Assembly (NCBI GenBank): GCA_012730045.1
Contig: JAAYBR010000138.1
Location: forward strand, 45,447 to 109,446
Length of the DNA stretch: 64,000 nucleotides
DNA from: Candidatus Hydrogenedentota bacterium
Lineage (GTDB): Bacteria; Hydrogenedentota; Hydrogenedentia; Hydrogenedentales; CAITNO01
Direction of reading: 5' to 3'
In this document: piece after piece, positions 42,979-50,552 of the stretch
Numbering within the stretch: the first letter of the stretch is position 1
Layout of the letters: every line of letters begins with the position of its first letter
Position numbers and translations under genes: made by a program
Notes under the pieces: generated by a model
Seen by the model: the letters and a program-made list of their open reading frames with translations, nothing else
The model's database searches: none
What the model was told of the DNA's origin: nothing

Positions 42979-43033
42979 GGAGTCTGGAGTCCGGAGTCTG
43001 GAGTCCGGAGTCCGGAGTCTGGAGTCTGGAGCG
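42979..43033. repeat. 7-base tandem repeat GGAGTC(T/C)
   Basis: Seven full GGAGTCT or GGAGTCC units plus a partial one. The unit alternates T and C irregularly. There is no spacer, so this is a microsatellite and not a CRISPR array. Confidence 0.9.
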
Positions 43034-43043
43034 GCGGGGTGCC

Positions 43044-43127
43044 CGTCGGACAGGTCGGACAAGTCGGACAGGTCGGACGGGGCCGGAAGATCGGACCGAT
43101 CGGTCGGATCCGTCGGATCGGTCCGAT
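43044..43127. repeat. GTCGGACxx / GATCGGTC repeat cluster, copy 5
   Basis: Four 9-base units (GTCGGACAG, GTCGGACAA, GTCGGACAG, GTCGGACGG), then GATCGGACCGATCGGTC and GGATCGGTCCGAT, the palindromic block, as in copies 3 and 4. Confidence 0.85.
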
Positions 43128-43289
43128 GAAAAAGGGTCCCTGCGCGCGCTCCGGGCATTCTCCGCCGCAGACACTGAGAGGCGGCTTTCGGGTATGATAC
43201 CCATCGCTTTTATTGTTTCCAGAGTGTCCGGACGGGAAACCGCCCAAGCGGGGCGCTTTTTCACCCAAGAGAACAAGGATTTTTCTGTC

Positions 43290-44711
43290 ATGGCCAAGCA
43301 GATGAGCACATTCCTGACCGTCGTGGGCGGCGGGCCGGGGGGCTATACGGCGGCGTTTCACGCGGCGGACCTGGGGCTGGAGGTGACGCTGGTGGACACG
43401 GAGCCGAACCCCGGGGGCACCTGCCTCTACCGCGGGTGCATCCCATCGAAGGCGCTCCTGCATGTGGCCAAGCTCATCAACGACACCCGCGAGGCCGCCG
43501 AGTGGGGGCTGGCGTTCGGCGAGCCGAAGATGGACCTGGACAAGGTCCGCAGCAAGACCCGGTCCGTGGTGGAGCAGATGACGGGCGGCCTCGGCCAGCT
43601 CTGCCGCGCCCGCGGCCTCAACCACATCCAGGGCAGGGCGGGCTTTTTGGACTCGAACACCCTGGCCGTCTTCCACAATGACGGCTCCGAGATCGTCCTG
43701 AAGACACAGCACACGATCATCGCCTCCGGCTCGCGGCCCGCGCTTTTCGGCCCGCTGATTGACTCCCACCGCCTCATGAACTCCACCTCCGCCCTGCAGA
43801 TGGAGGAGATCCCGGAGACCCTGCTGGTCATCGGCGGCGGCTACATCGGCCTCGAACTCGGCTCCGTCTACGCCTCCCTCGGATCGAAGGTGACGGTGGT
43901 CGAGATGGCCGACGGCCTGCTGGCCGGGGCAGACCGCGACTTGGTAAAACCCCTGCACGTGCGGCTCCAGGCGCTCATGCACGAAATCCTGCTGGGAACC
44001 AGGGTCGCGGGGATGAAGGAGGAAAAGAACGGCATCCGGGTGACCTTGGAGGGGCCGGCGGTCGGCGATCCGTCGCGCCTGTTCGACCGCGTGCTGGTGT
44101 GCGTGGGCCGTAAACCCAACTCCAGCGGCCTCAACCTGTCCTCCACCGGCGTGACGGTGGACAAGAAGGGGTTCATCGGAGTGAACGCGCAGCGCCGCAC
44201 CGCGGACCCCGCCATTTTCGCCATCGGCGACGTGGCGGGCGAGCCCATGCTGGCGCACAAGGCGTCGGCCGAGGGCCGCGTGGCCGCCTCCGTCATCGCC
44301 GGGAAACCGGCGGCCTTCGAGCCCCAGGCCATCCCCGCCGTGGTCTTCACGGACCCCGAACTGGCCTGGTGCGGCCTCACGGAGTCCGCCGCGGCCGCCG
44401 AAGGCCGCGCGGTGCACATCACCCGTTTCCCCTGGGCGGCCTCCGGACGCGCCACCACGCTGAGCCGCTCCGACGGCCTCACCAAACTCCTCACCGACCC
44501 GGACACCGGGCAGATCCTCGGCGTGGGCATCTGCGGCGCCGGCGCGGGCGAACTCATCGCCGAGGGCGTGCTCGCCATCGAGATGGGGGCCACCGCCGAA
44601 GATTTGGACATGACCATCCATCCCCACCCCACCCTCAGCGAGACGGTCATGGAGAGCGCCGCCGCCCTCTTCGGACTCAGCACCCACATCTACCGCCCCA
44701 AACGCGGTTAG
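43290..44711 (+). CDS. lpd: Dihydrolipoyl dehydrogenase (E3)
   Basis: 473 residues, FAD-dependent cytosolic enzyme that reoxidises dihydrolipoamide of 2-oxoacid dehydrogenases or the glycine cleavage system. The start at ATG 43290 (MAKQM) is preceded by AAGGA; the longer frame would include the promoter region. The FAD site is VVGGGPGGYTAAFHAADLG, the redox disulfide is in GGTCLYRGCIPSK, the NAD site is VIGGGYIGLELGSVYASLG, and the dimer-interface base pair is His-Pro-His-Pro-Thr-Leu-Ser-Glu near residue 444. No E1/E2 genes are adjacent, so its complex cannot be named. Confidence 0.93.
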   Translation: MAKQMSTFLTVVGGGPGGYTAAFHAADLGLEVTLVDTEPNPGGTCLYRGCIPSKALLHVAKLINDTREAAEWGLAFGEPKMDLDKVRSKTRSVVEQMTGGLGQLCRARGLNHIQGRAGFLDSNTLAVFHNDGSEIVLKTQHTIIASGSRPALFGPLIDSHRLMNSTSALQMEEIPETLLVIGGGYIGLELGSVYASLGSKVTVVEMADGLLAGADRDLVKPLHVRLQALMHEILLGTRVAGMKEEKNGIRVTLEGPAVGDPSRLFDRVLVCVGRKPNSSGLNLSSTGVTVDKKGFIGVNAQRRTADPAIFAIGDVAGEPMLAHKASAEGRVAASVIAGKPAAFEPQAIPAVVFTDPELAWCGLTESAAAAEGRAVHITRFPWAASGRATTLSRSDGLTKLLTDPDTGQILGVGICGAGAGELIAEGVLAIEMGATAEDLDMTIHPHPTLSETVMESAAALFGLSTHIYRPKRG

Positions 44712-44740
44712 AGCGGCCGCTCACCGTTATCACAAATTGC

Positions 44741-44769
44741 TTGATTTTCTCAGGCCGTGGTGATACGCT
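44741..44769 (+). promoter_or_regulatory. Putative promoter of the secreted protein at 44853
   Basis: TTGATT (44741-44746), 17-base spacer, TACGCT (44764-44769), in an AT-richer gap. Same -10 and spacing as the promoter at 6672. Confidence 0.5.
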
Positions 44770-44852
44770 TAATGCGAAATTGCGGATGGGCAGTGCGTTT
44801 GGGAAGATGACAATAAGAGGTGCCCCGGGCACTCGGAAAGGACGGGTGGGGT

Positions 44853-45926
44853 ATGAATAAGGGTTATTGGGCGGTTTCTGTTTTTTTCTTGACGGTGTTG
44901 GCGGCCCTTTTTAGCCAGGGGGCGGCCGCGAAGGAAATCCCGGTCCCGCAGGACGAGGGGATTCCCGGACTGTGCGAGGGCGTGGGCGCGTGCAACCGCC
45001 CGTGGATCACCAGCGGCAACGCCGATTGGTTGTTCCAGACGGCGGTCAGCCATGACGGGTGGAACGCCGTCCAGAGCGGCGATGTGTACGACAACCAGTC
45101 CTCCACGCTCCAGACGATGGTCACGGGCCCCGTGTCGGTCAGTTTCTGGTGGAAGGTCTCCAGCGAGGTTGATTACGATGTCTTGAGCTTCTCGGTGAAC
45201 GGGACGCTGACTCACCAGACATCCGGTGAAGTCGACTGGACGAAGGAGACCGTGTCCCTCGACGCGGGCTCCAACCTCCTCACTTGGGTCTATACCAAGG
45301 ACAGCGGATTATCCATTGGTGCCGATGCCGGGTGGGTGGACCAGTTTCTGGTGGTTGAAGCCGTGCCCCCGACGGGGTCCGTTGCGGTCAACGGCGGCGA
45401 CGCCCGGACGCCCTCCGCGGATGTCACGCTCTCCCTCACTTACGACGACGGGGACGGGTCGGGCGTGTCGGGCATGCGGTTCAGCAACAACGGGTCCACC
45501 TGGTCTTCCTGGGAAAAACCCGCCGCCGCCAAGGCGTGGGCCCTCTCCCCGGGTGACGGCGTCAAGACCGTGCGCGCCCAGTTCCGCGACAAGGCGGGCA
45601 ATGTCTCGGCCATTGCAGGCGATTACATCGCCGTGGACACGACGGCCCCCACGGGCGGGATGGTCATCAACGGCGGCCAGTCCGCAACGCAGGATCCCAA
45701 CGTCACCCTGACCCTCGCCTGGGACGACGGGGACGGTTTTGGCGTGAGCCGGATGCGGTTCAGCAACGACGGGGCCACCTGGAGCCCCTGGGAACCCGTG
45801 GCAGCCACCAAGGCTTGGGCGCTGGCAGGCGCCACCCCGGGCCACTACACCGTGCGCGTGCAGTACCGGGACCGGGCCGGGCTTGTTTCCGACCGGTTTA
45901 GCGACTTCATCCGGCTTGACCCCTAG
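44853..45926 (+). CDS. Secreted protein with lectin-like and Ig-like modules
   Basis: 357 residues with a signal peptide (MNKGYWAVSVFFLTVLAAL..., cut near AAAKE). Residues about 40-165 form a beta-sandwich segment beginning LCEGVGACNRPW and containing VSFWWKVSSE. About 170-260 and 265-357 are two copies of an Ig-like module (DDGDGSGVSGMRFSNNGSTW, then VRAQFRDKAGNVS). The whole mature protein is homologous to the C-terminal half of the next gene product, so it is a duplicated binding module without the peptidase. Cell-surface or extracellular binding is inferred. Confidence 0.75.
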   Translation: MNKGYWAVSVFFLTVLAALFSQGAAAKEIPVPQDEGIPGLCEGVGACNRPWITSGNADWLFQTAVSHDGWNAVQSGDVYDNQSSTLQTMVTGPVSVSFWWKVSSEVDYDVLSFSVNGTLTHQTSGEVDWTKETVSLDAGSNLLTWVYTKDSGLSIGADAGWVDQFLVVEAVPPTGSVAVNGGDARTPSADVTLSLTYDDGDGSGVSGMRFSNNGSTWSSWEKPAAAKAWALSPGDGVKTVRAQFRDKAGNVSAIAGDYIAVDTTAPTGGMVINGGQSATQDPNVTLTLAWDDGDGFGVSRMRFSNDGATWSPWEPVAATKAWALAGATPGHYTVRVQYRDRAGLVSDRFSDFIRLDP

Positions 45927-45974
45927 GACACGGCGGGCGGTCCGGCTCGGGACGGGAACGGGTGGGGCGTTTTC

Positions 45975-46004
45975 TTGACATGCCCGGGCGGACGGCGGGA
46001 CACT
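45975..46004 (+). promoter_or_regulatory. Putative promoter of the C39-like peptidase gene
   Basis: Perfect TTGACA (45975-45980), an 18-base spacer and GACACT (45999-46004). The -10 match is weak. It lies 78 bases before the chosen ATG. Confidence 0.4.
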
Positions 46005-46081
46005 TCCAAAAAGAGGGGCGGACAGCGCCCCCTGGGTTAGGTTTGAACCGGGCGCTTCGGCGCCAAGAAGGAATGTCGGGG

Positions 46082-48298
46082 ATGTTTCCAAAAGCGGCAC
46101 GGGTGAAATGGGTGTTTTCAGGGCTGACGGTCGCGCTGGCCTGCCTGTCGGCGATGGGCCAGGTGCCCGCCCCCTCAACGGTGGCGGACAACCTGCCGCC
46201 GGAAAAGCTGGCGATGATCGAAATGACCATCATTGACAGCCCCCCGACGCCCCCGGTGGGGTTTGACCGGCCGGCGGTGGATGTCAACAAGCTCGACAAC
46301 AAGACAACGAACATCCTGACGGTGCCCACCTCCCAATGGACCTACGGATGCACCGCAACCTCGGCGGGCATGATTTTTGGCTACTACGACCGCAACGGGT
46401 ACCCCAACATGTACACCGGGCCGACGAACGGCGGCGTGTGCCCCCTGACGGAACTGGGGCAGGGCGACAACCCCTCCTCCCCCCTCCCCGGCGCCTGCTC
46501 CATCATCGCCACAATGAACGGCTTCGACGGGCGTACCACCCCCGGCCATGTGAACGACTACTGGATTTCCCTTGACTCCGAAGGCCCCGACCCGTGGGAG
46601 AGCGGCGGCACGGAACACACCTGGGGCGACTGCACGGCGGATTACATGGGCACCAACCAGTGGAAATGGGACACGGACGCGGACGGCACAAAGGATTTCA
46701 ACACGGACGGGAGCACGCTTTACTGGTCCGCCGGTTCCGGCGCGAAGTTGTACGACTACATCCCCCTGGCATCGTACGGGCTCCCGCAGACCGAGGCCTG
46801 CCACGGGATGAGGCTGTTCGCCGAGTCGCGGGGATACACGGTGCTCGAGAACTACACCCAGAAGGTGGACGCCCTGTACACGGGCGGGTTCTCCTTTGCC
46901 GACTACAAGACCGAGATAGACAACGGGTTCCCCGTGATGCTTCATGTCGTGGGGCACACCATGGTCGGCGTGGGCTATGACGACAGCACGACCCCCGGCA
47001 CCGTCTACCTCCACGACACCTGGGACAACTCGGTCCACAGCATGGACTGGGGCGCCAGCTATAGCGGCATGGCCATGCAGGCCGTGACCATCATCCATCT
47101 GGCGGGGGTGGATCCGGGCTCCCTTCAGGTCACCCTTTCGCCGCCGGAAGCCGTGGCGGCGGGGGCCAAATGGGCGCTCGACGGCGGCGCGTGGCAGGAT
47201 TCCGGCGCGACCCTGACAGGGGTTGCGGCTGGCATACACACCGTCTCCTTCCAGTCTGTGGCCGGATGGGACACCCCGAACAGCCAGACGGTGGTCGTCA
47301 ACAGCAACCAGCTGACCACCGCAACGGGGGCCTACTTCCACCTGTGCGAGGGGGTGGGCGCGTGCAACCGCGAGTGGACGAACGCGGGCGACGCGTCCTG
47401 GTTCCTCCAGACCGCGGTCAACCATGACGGCTGGAATGCCCTCCAGAGCGGCGGTGTGGGGGACAACGGGGCGTCGTCGGTGCAGACGACGGTGACCGGC
47501 CCCTGCACGGTCAGCTTCTGGTGGAAGGTGTCCAGCGAGGAAGACTGGGACTTCCTGATCTTCTACGTCAACTACAGCGTCAACGAGGAAATCTCCGGGG
47601 AGGTGGGCTGGGCCCAGGTGACCGTGGACCTGCCCGCAGGGGAGAACATCCTGTCCTGGGCCTACAACAAGGACGAGAGTTTCTCCGAAGGCGACGACGC
47701 CGGGTGGCTGGACCAGTTTGTCGTGAGTGAGACCACGCCCCCGACGGGGTCCGTCGTGATCAACAGCGGCCAGTCGTACACCACCAGTCCGGACGTGCTG
47801 CTTTCCCTCACCTACGATGATGGCGACGGGTCGGGCGTGTCGGGCATGCGGTTCAGCAACAACGGGTCCACCTGGTCCTCCTGGGAGAAGCCCGCGGCCG
47901 CCAAGGCCTGGACCCTTCCGGCGGGCGACGGGTACAAGACCGTGCGGGTGCAGTTCCGCGACAAGTCGGGCAACGTCTCGGCGCGGTACAGCGACTACAT
48001 CCTGCTGGACGCCGCAGCCCCTACGGGCAGCATCCTCATCAACGGCAACCAGTCCGTGACCGCGAGCCAGAATGTCACCCTGAACCTCACCTGGGACGAC
48101 GGCACGGGCTCGGGCGTGAGCCGGATGCGGTTCAGCAACAACGGGTCCACCTGGAGCGCCTGGGAGACCGTGGCCGCCACCAAGGCATGGACCCTGGCCG
48201 GAAGCGCCCCGGGCTACTACACCGTGCGCGCGCAGTACCGCGACCGCGCGGGCCTGGTTTCCGAACGGTGCAGCGACTACATCCGCCTGGCCCCGTGA
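46082..48298 (+). CDS. Secreted C39-like cysteine peptidase with PEGA-like and Ig-like modules
   Basis: 738 residues. Of two close ATGs, the one at 46082 has AAGGA at proper distance and gives signal peptide MFPKAARVKWVFSGLTVALACLSAMG. Residues about 85-325 are a papain-like C39 domain, with Cys90 in WTYGCTATSAGMIFGYYD, His292 in VVGHTMVGVGYD and an Asp in YLHDTWDN. C39 domains usually process double-glycine leader peptides inside ABC exporters; here the domain is free and secreted. About 335-410 is a PEGA-like module (SLQVTLSPPEAVAAGAKW), as in the giant protein. From about 415 the protein matches the product of the gene at 44853 nearly end to end. Two intact Ig-like repeats close it. The role is unknown; extracellular peptide cleavage is likely. 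Confidence 0.78.
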   Translation: MFPKAARVKWVFSGLTVALACLSAMGQVPAPSTVADNLPPEKLAMIEMTIIDSPPTPPVGFDRPAVDVNKLDNKTTNILTVPTSQWTYGCTATSAGMIFGYYDRNGYPNMYTGPTNGGVCPLTELGQGDNPSSPLPGACSIIATMNGFDGRTTPGHVNDYWISLDSEGPDPWESGGTEHTWGDCTADYMGTNQWKWDTDADGTKDFNTDGSTLYWSAGSGAKLYDYIPLASYGLPQTEACHGMRLFAESRGYTVLENYTQKVDALYTGGFSFADYKTEIDNGFPVMLHVVGHTMVGVGYDDSTTPGTVYLHDTWDNSVHSMDWGASYSGMAMQAVTIIHLAGVDPGSLQVTLSPPEAVAAGAKWALDGGAWQDSGATLTGVAAGIHTVSFQSVAGWDTPNSQTVVVNSNQLTTATGAYFHLCEGVGACNREWTNAGDASWFLQTAVNHDGWNALQSGGVGDNGASSVQTTVTGPCTVSFWWKVSSEEDWDFLIFYVNYSVNEEISGEVGWAQVTVDLPAGENILSWAYNKDESFSEGDDAGWLDQFVVSETTPPTGSVVINSGQSYTTSPDVLLSLTYDDGDGSGVSGMRFSNNGSTWSSWEKPAAAKAWTLPAGDGYKTVRVQFRDKSGNVSARYSDYILLDAAAPTGSILINGNQSVTASQNVTLNLTWDDGTGSGVSRMRFSNNGSTWSAWETVAATKAWTLAGSAPGYYTVRAQYRDRAGLVSERCSDYIRLAP

Positions 48299-48321
48299 GC
48301 GTCTGAAGACATCCGTTTCTT

Positions 48322-48356
48322 GCCGCCCCGGCTCCCGCGAGCCGGGGCGGCTTTTT
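48322..48356 (+). terminator. Intrinsic terminator after the C39-like peptidase gene
   Basis: A perfect 12-bp stem (48322-48333 with 48340-48351), 6-base loop, then TTTTT. Confidence 0.88.
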
Positions 48357-48370
48357 CCGCCGCGCGCCCC

Positions 48371-48400
48371 TTGACAATCTTGGCGCGGCGGCGGGATGAT
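48371..48400 (+). promoter_or_regulatory. Promoter of the alcohol dehydrogenase-fucosidase pair
   Basis: TTGACA (48371-48376), an 18-base spacer and GATGAT (48395-48400), 50 bases before the ATG at 48451. Confidence 0.55.
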
Positions 48401-48450
48401 GGGGACGGAACGGACGGCCCCCGGCTTCCGGGATGCCCAGGGAGAACGGT

Positions 48451-49398
48451 ATGAAGGCGCTGGTTTTCGACGGGGCGTTGCGCGTGGAGGAGCTGCCCGC
48501 ACCCGAGCCGGGGCCGGGTGAGGCGCTGGTGCGCGTGCTCTCCGCGGGGGTCTGCAACACGGACCTCGAAATCTGCCGCGGCTACATGGATTTCCACGGC
48601 GTGCTCGGCCACGAGTTTGTCGGCGTGGTGGAGAAGACCCCCACCCGCGCCCTCGAGGGGAAGCGGGTCGTCGGCGAGATCAACTGCGTCTGCCACCGCT
48701 GCGAGTGGTGCCGCATGGAAATGTTCCACCACTGCGCCGCCCGCACCGTCCTCGGCATCGCCGGACGGCCCGGCGCCTTCGCCGAATACCTCACCCTGCC
48801 GGAGGAGAACCTCCACCCCGTCCCCGGAAACATCCGCGACGACGTGGCGGTGTTCACCGAGCCCCTGGCCGCCGCCTTCCGCATCCTGGAACAGGTCGCC
48901 GTCGGCCCGGCGGACCGGGTCGTGGTGCTGGGCGACGGCAAACTGGGCCAGCTTGCCGCCCAGGTGCTGGCGACCCGCACCCGCAGCCTCGTCTGCGCGG
49001 GGAGGCACCGGTGGAAGCTGGACCTGCTCGCCGCGCGGGGGATCGCGGTGGCGGGGGAGGATGAGCCCGTGGCCCCGGGGGCGGACCTCGTGGTGGAGGC
49101 GACCGGAAAACCGGAGGGGCTGGCCCGCGCCCTGGAACTCGTGCGCCCGGAGGGCGCCATTGTCCTCAAGTCCACCGTCGCCGAGACCATCCCCCTGGCC
49201 TCCGTGCTGGCGGTGGTGAACGAGGTGCGGATTCTCGGGTCACGCTGCGGGCCGTTCCGTCCGGCGCTCTCGGCCCTGGCCGCCGGGGAGATCGAGGTGC
49301 GCCCCATGATCACCGAGGCGTATGATCTTGCGGAAGGTGTCACCGCCCTGGCCCGCGCCCGCGACCCGGGCGTGATGAAGGTCCTGTTGCGCATGTGA
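48451..49398 (+). CDS. Zinc-dependent alcohol/sugar dehydrogenase (MDR family)
   Basis: 315 residues, a little shorter than typical medium-chain dehydrogenases. The catalytic-zinc Cys is in SAGVCNTDLEICRG with GVLGHEFVG supplying the His-Glu. The structural-zinc cysteines are in NCVCHRCEWCRMEMFHHC. The nucleotide-binding motif VVLGDGKLGQLAAQ lies near residue 155. The enzyme oxidises an alcohol or polyol with NAD(P). It lies 59 bases upstream of the GH29 enzyme on the same strand under one promoter, so a fucose or related sugar alcohol is a reasonable but unproven substrate. Confidence 0.85.
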   Translation: MKALVFDGALRVEELPAPEPGPGEALVRVLSAGVCNTDLEICRGYMDFHGVLGHEFVGVVEKTPTRALEGKRVVGEINCVCHRCEWCRMEMFHHCAARTVLGIAGRPGAFAEYLTLPEENLHPVPGNIRDDVAVFTEPLAAAFRILEQVAVGPADRVVVLGDGKLGQLAAQVLATRTRSLVCAGRHRWKLDLLAARGIAVAGEDEPVAPGADLVVEATGKPEGLARALELVRPEGAIVLKSTVAETIPLASVLAVVNEVRILGSRCGPFRPALSALAAGEIEVRPMITEAYDLAEGVTALARARDPGVMKVLLRM

Positions 49399-49457
49399 CG
49401 CGGCCCGCGGACCGGCACCCGAAAGGCGCCGCCGGTCCCAAGACCAAGGAGTCGGAG

Positions 49458-50546
49458 ATGTTGGACAAATTCCCCACGAGGCGCACGTTTCTGGCCGGGG
49501 CGGGCACGGTCTTGGCGGCGTTCGCCGCCGCCCAGGAGGACACGGCGTCAAAGGGCCCGGCGCGCCCGGTGGACCCCCGGCGCGGCGACCCCGCCGAGAA
49601 GCCCGGGGCCGCGGGCAGCCAGCGTCTCGCGCCGGCCCAGCTCCAGGCGTGGGAGAAGCTGGGCTACGGCATGTTCCTGTGCTTTGGCATGAGCACCTTC
49701 GTGCAGAACGAGCTGCCCTCCGGCGCGGACCCCGCACCGGTCTACGCCCCGGACAAACTGGACGTGGACCAGTGGGTCTCCGTCGCCCGCGACGCGGGCA
49801 TGAAATACGCCGTCCTCACGGCGAAGCACGTCGCCGGCCACTGCCTGTGGCCGTCGGACCACACGGACTACTCCGTGAAGAACAGCGGCGACACGACGGA
49901 CGTGGTGGCGAAGTTCGTGGAGGCCTGCCGCGCCTGCGGCGTGCTCCCGGGCATCTATTACTGCTCCTGGGACAACCACCACCGCTTCAGCAGCCGCACC
50001 CCCTCCGACGGCGGGGAGCCCGCCTACACCACCTCGCTCTACCAGGACTTCCAGACCGCGCAGGTCACCGAGCTGCTCACCCGCTACGGGGCCTTCGCCG
50101 AGGTGTGGATTGACATCCCCGGCGTGCTTGGCCGCGGCTACCGCACCTTCCTCTACAACCACATCGCGTCGCTCCAGCCGACCGCGCTGGTCATGATGAA
50201 CAGCGGCATCTCCACCCAGGAGACCTACGACGCCGCCTACGCGTGGCCGTCCGACCTGGTCGCCATCGAGCGCCGTCTCCCCGCCGAGGGGGGCTTCCAG
50301 AAGCTCCGCGAGATCGAGGGGAAGACCTACTACCTGCCCGGCGAAGTCTGCGACCCCATAGGCAAGGAGTGGTTCTGGGTTGAGGGCGACGCCCCCCGCC
50401 CCGACGAAGAGCTGGCCGCCCAGTACAGGGCCTGCCGCGACCGCGGCGTGAACCTGCTCCTCTCCGTGCCCCCCGACAAACACGGCGTCATCCCGGAGGA
50501 GTCCATCCAGGCCCTCACGCGCCTGAGGCAGAACGCGGGCATCTGA
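49458..50546 (+). CDS. Exported alpha-L-fucosidase-like protein (GH29)
   Basis: 362 residues from an ATG with AAGGAG six bases upstream. The N-terminus TRRTFLAGAGTVLAAFAAA is a Tat-type signal. The family block AVLTAKHVAGHCLWPSDHTDYSV (residues about 118-140) corresponds to the HHDGF...W segment of GH29, and Asp219 in AEVWIDIPG is at the nucleophile position. The catalytic barrel is complete but the C-terminal beta-domain of larger fucosidases is missing. It would release terminal L-fucose from glycans outside the cytoplasm. Confidence 0.82.
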   Translation: MLDKFPTRRTFLAGAGTVLAAFAAAQEDTASKGPARPVDPRRGDPAEKPGAAGSQRLAPAQLQAWEKLGYGMFLCFGMSTFVQNELPSGADPAPVYAPDKLDVDQWVSVARDAGMKYAVLTAKHVAGHCLWPSDHTDYSVKNSGDTTDVVAKFVEACRACGVLPGIYYCSWDNHHRFSSRTPSDGGEPAYTTSLYQDFQTAQVTELLTRYGAFAEVWIDIPGVLGRGYRTFLYNHIASLQPTALVMMNSGISTQETYDAAYAWPSDLVAIERRLPAEGGFQKLREIEGKTYYLPGEVCDPIGKEWFWVEGDAPRPDEELAAQYRACRDRGVNLLLSVPPDKHGVIPEESIQALTRLRQNAGI

Positions 50547-50552
50547 GGGGCG

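Larger units (their letters stand above)
42879..43289. other. Gene-free gap between divergent symporter and lpd genes
   Basis: 411 bases with a 7-base tandem repeat (42979-43033), GTCGGACxx cluster copy 5 (43044-43127) and a TATGAT -10-like hexamer at 43193-43198 ahead of lpd. No gene is seen. Confidence 0.75.

Noticed and set aside
42979..43033. Possible CRISPR array
   Set aside because: The 7-base units are contiguous with no spacers and there are no cas genes; it is a microsatellite.
46082..48298. Bacteriocin exporter
   Set aside because: The C39-like domain is not followed by membrane helices or an ATPase; the rest is binding modules.
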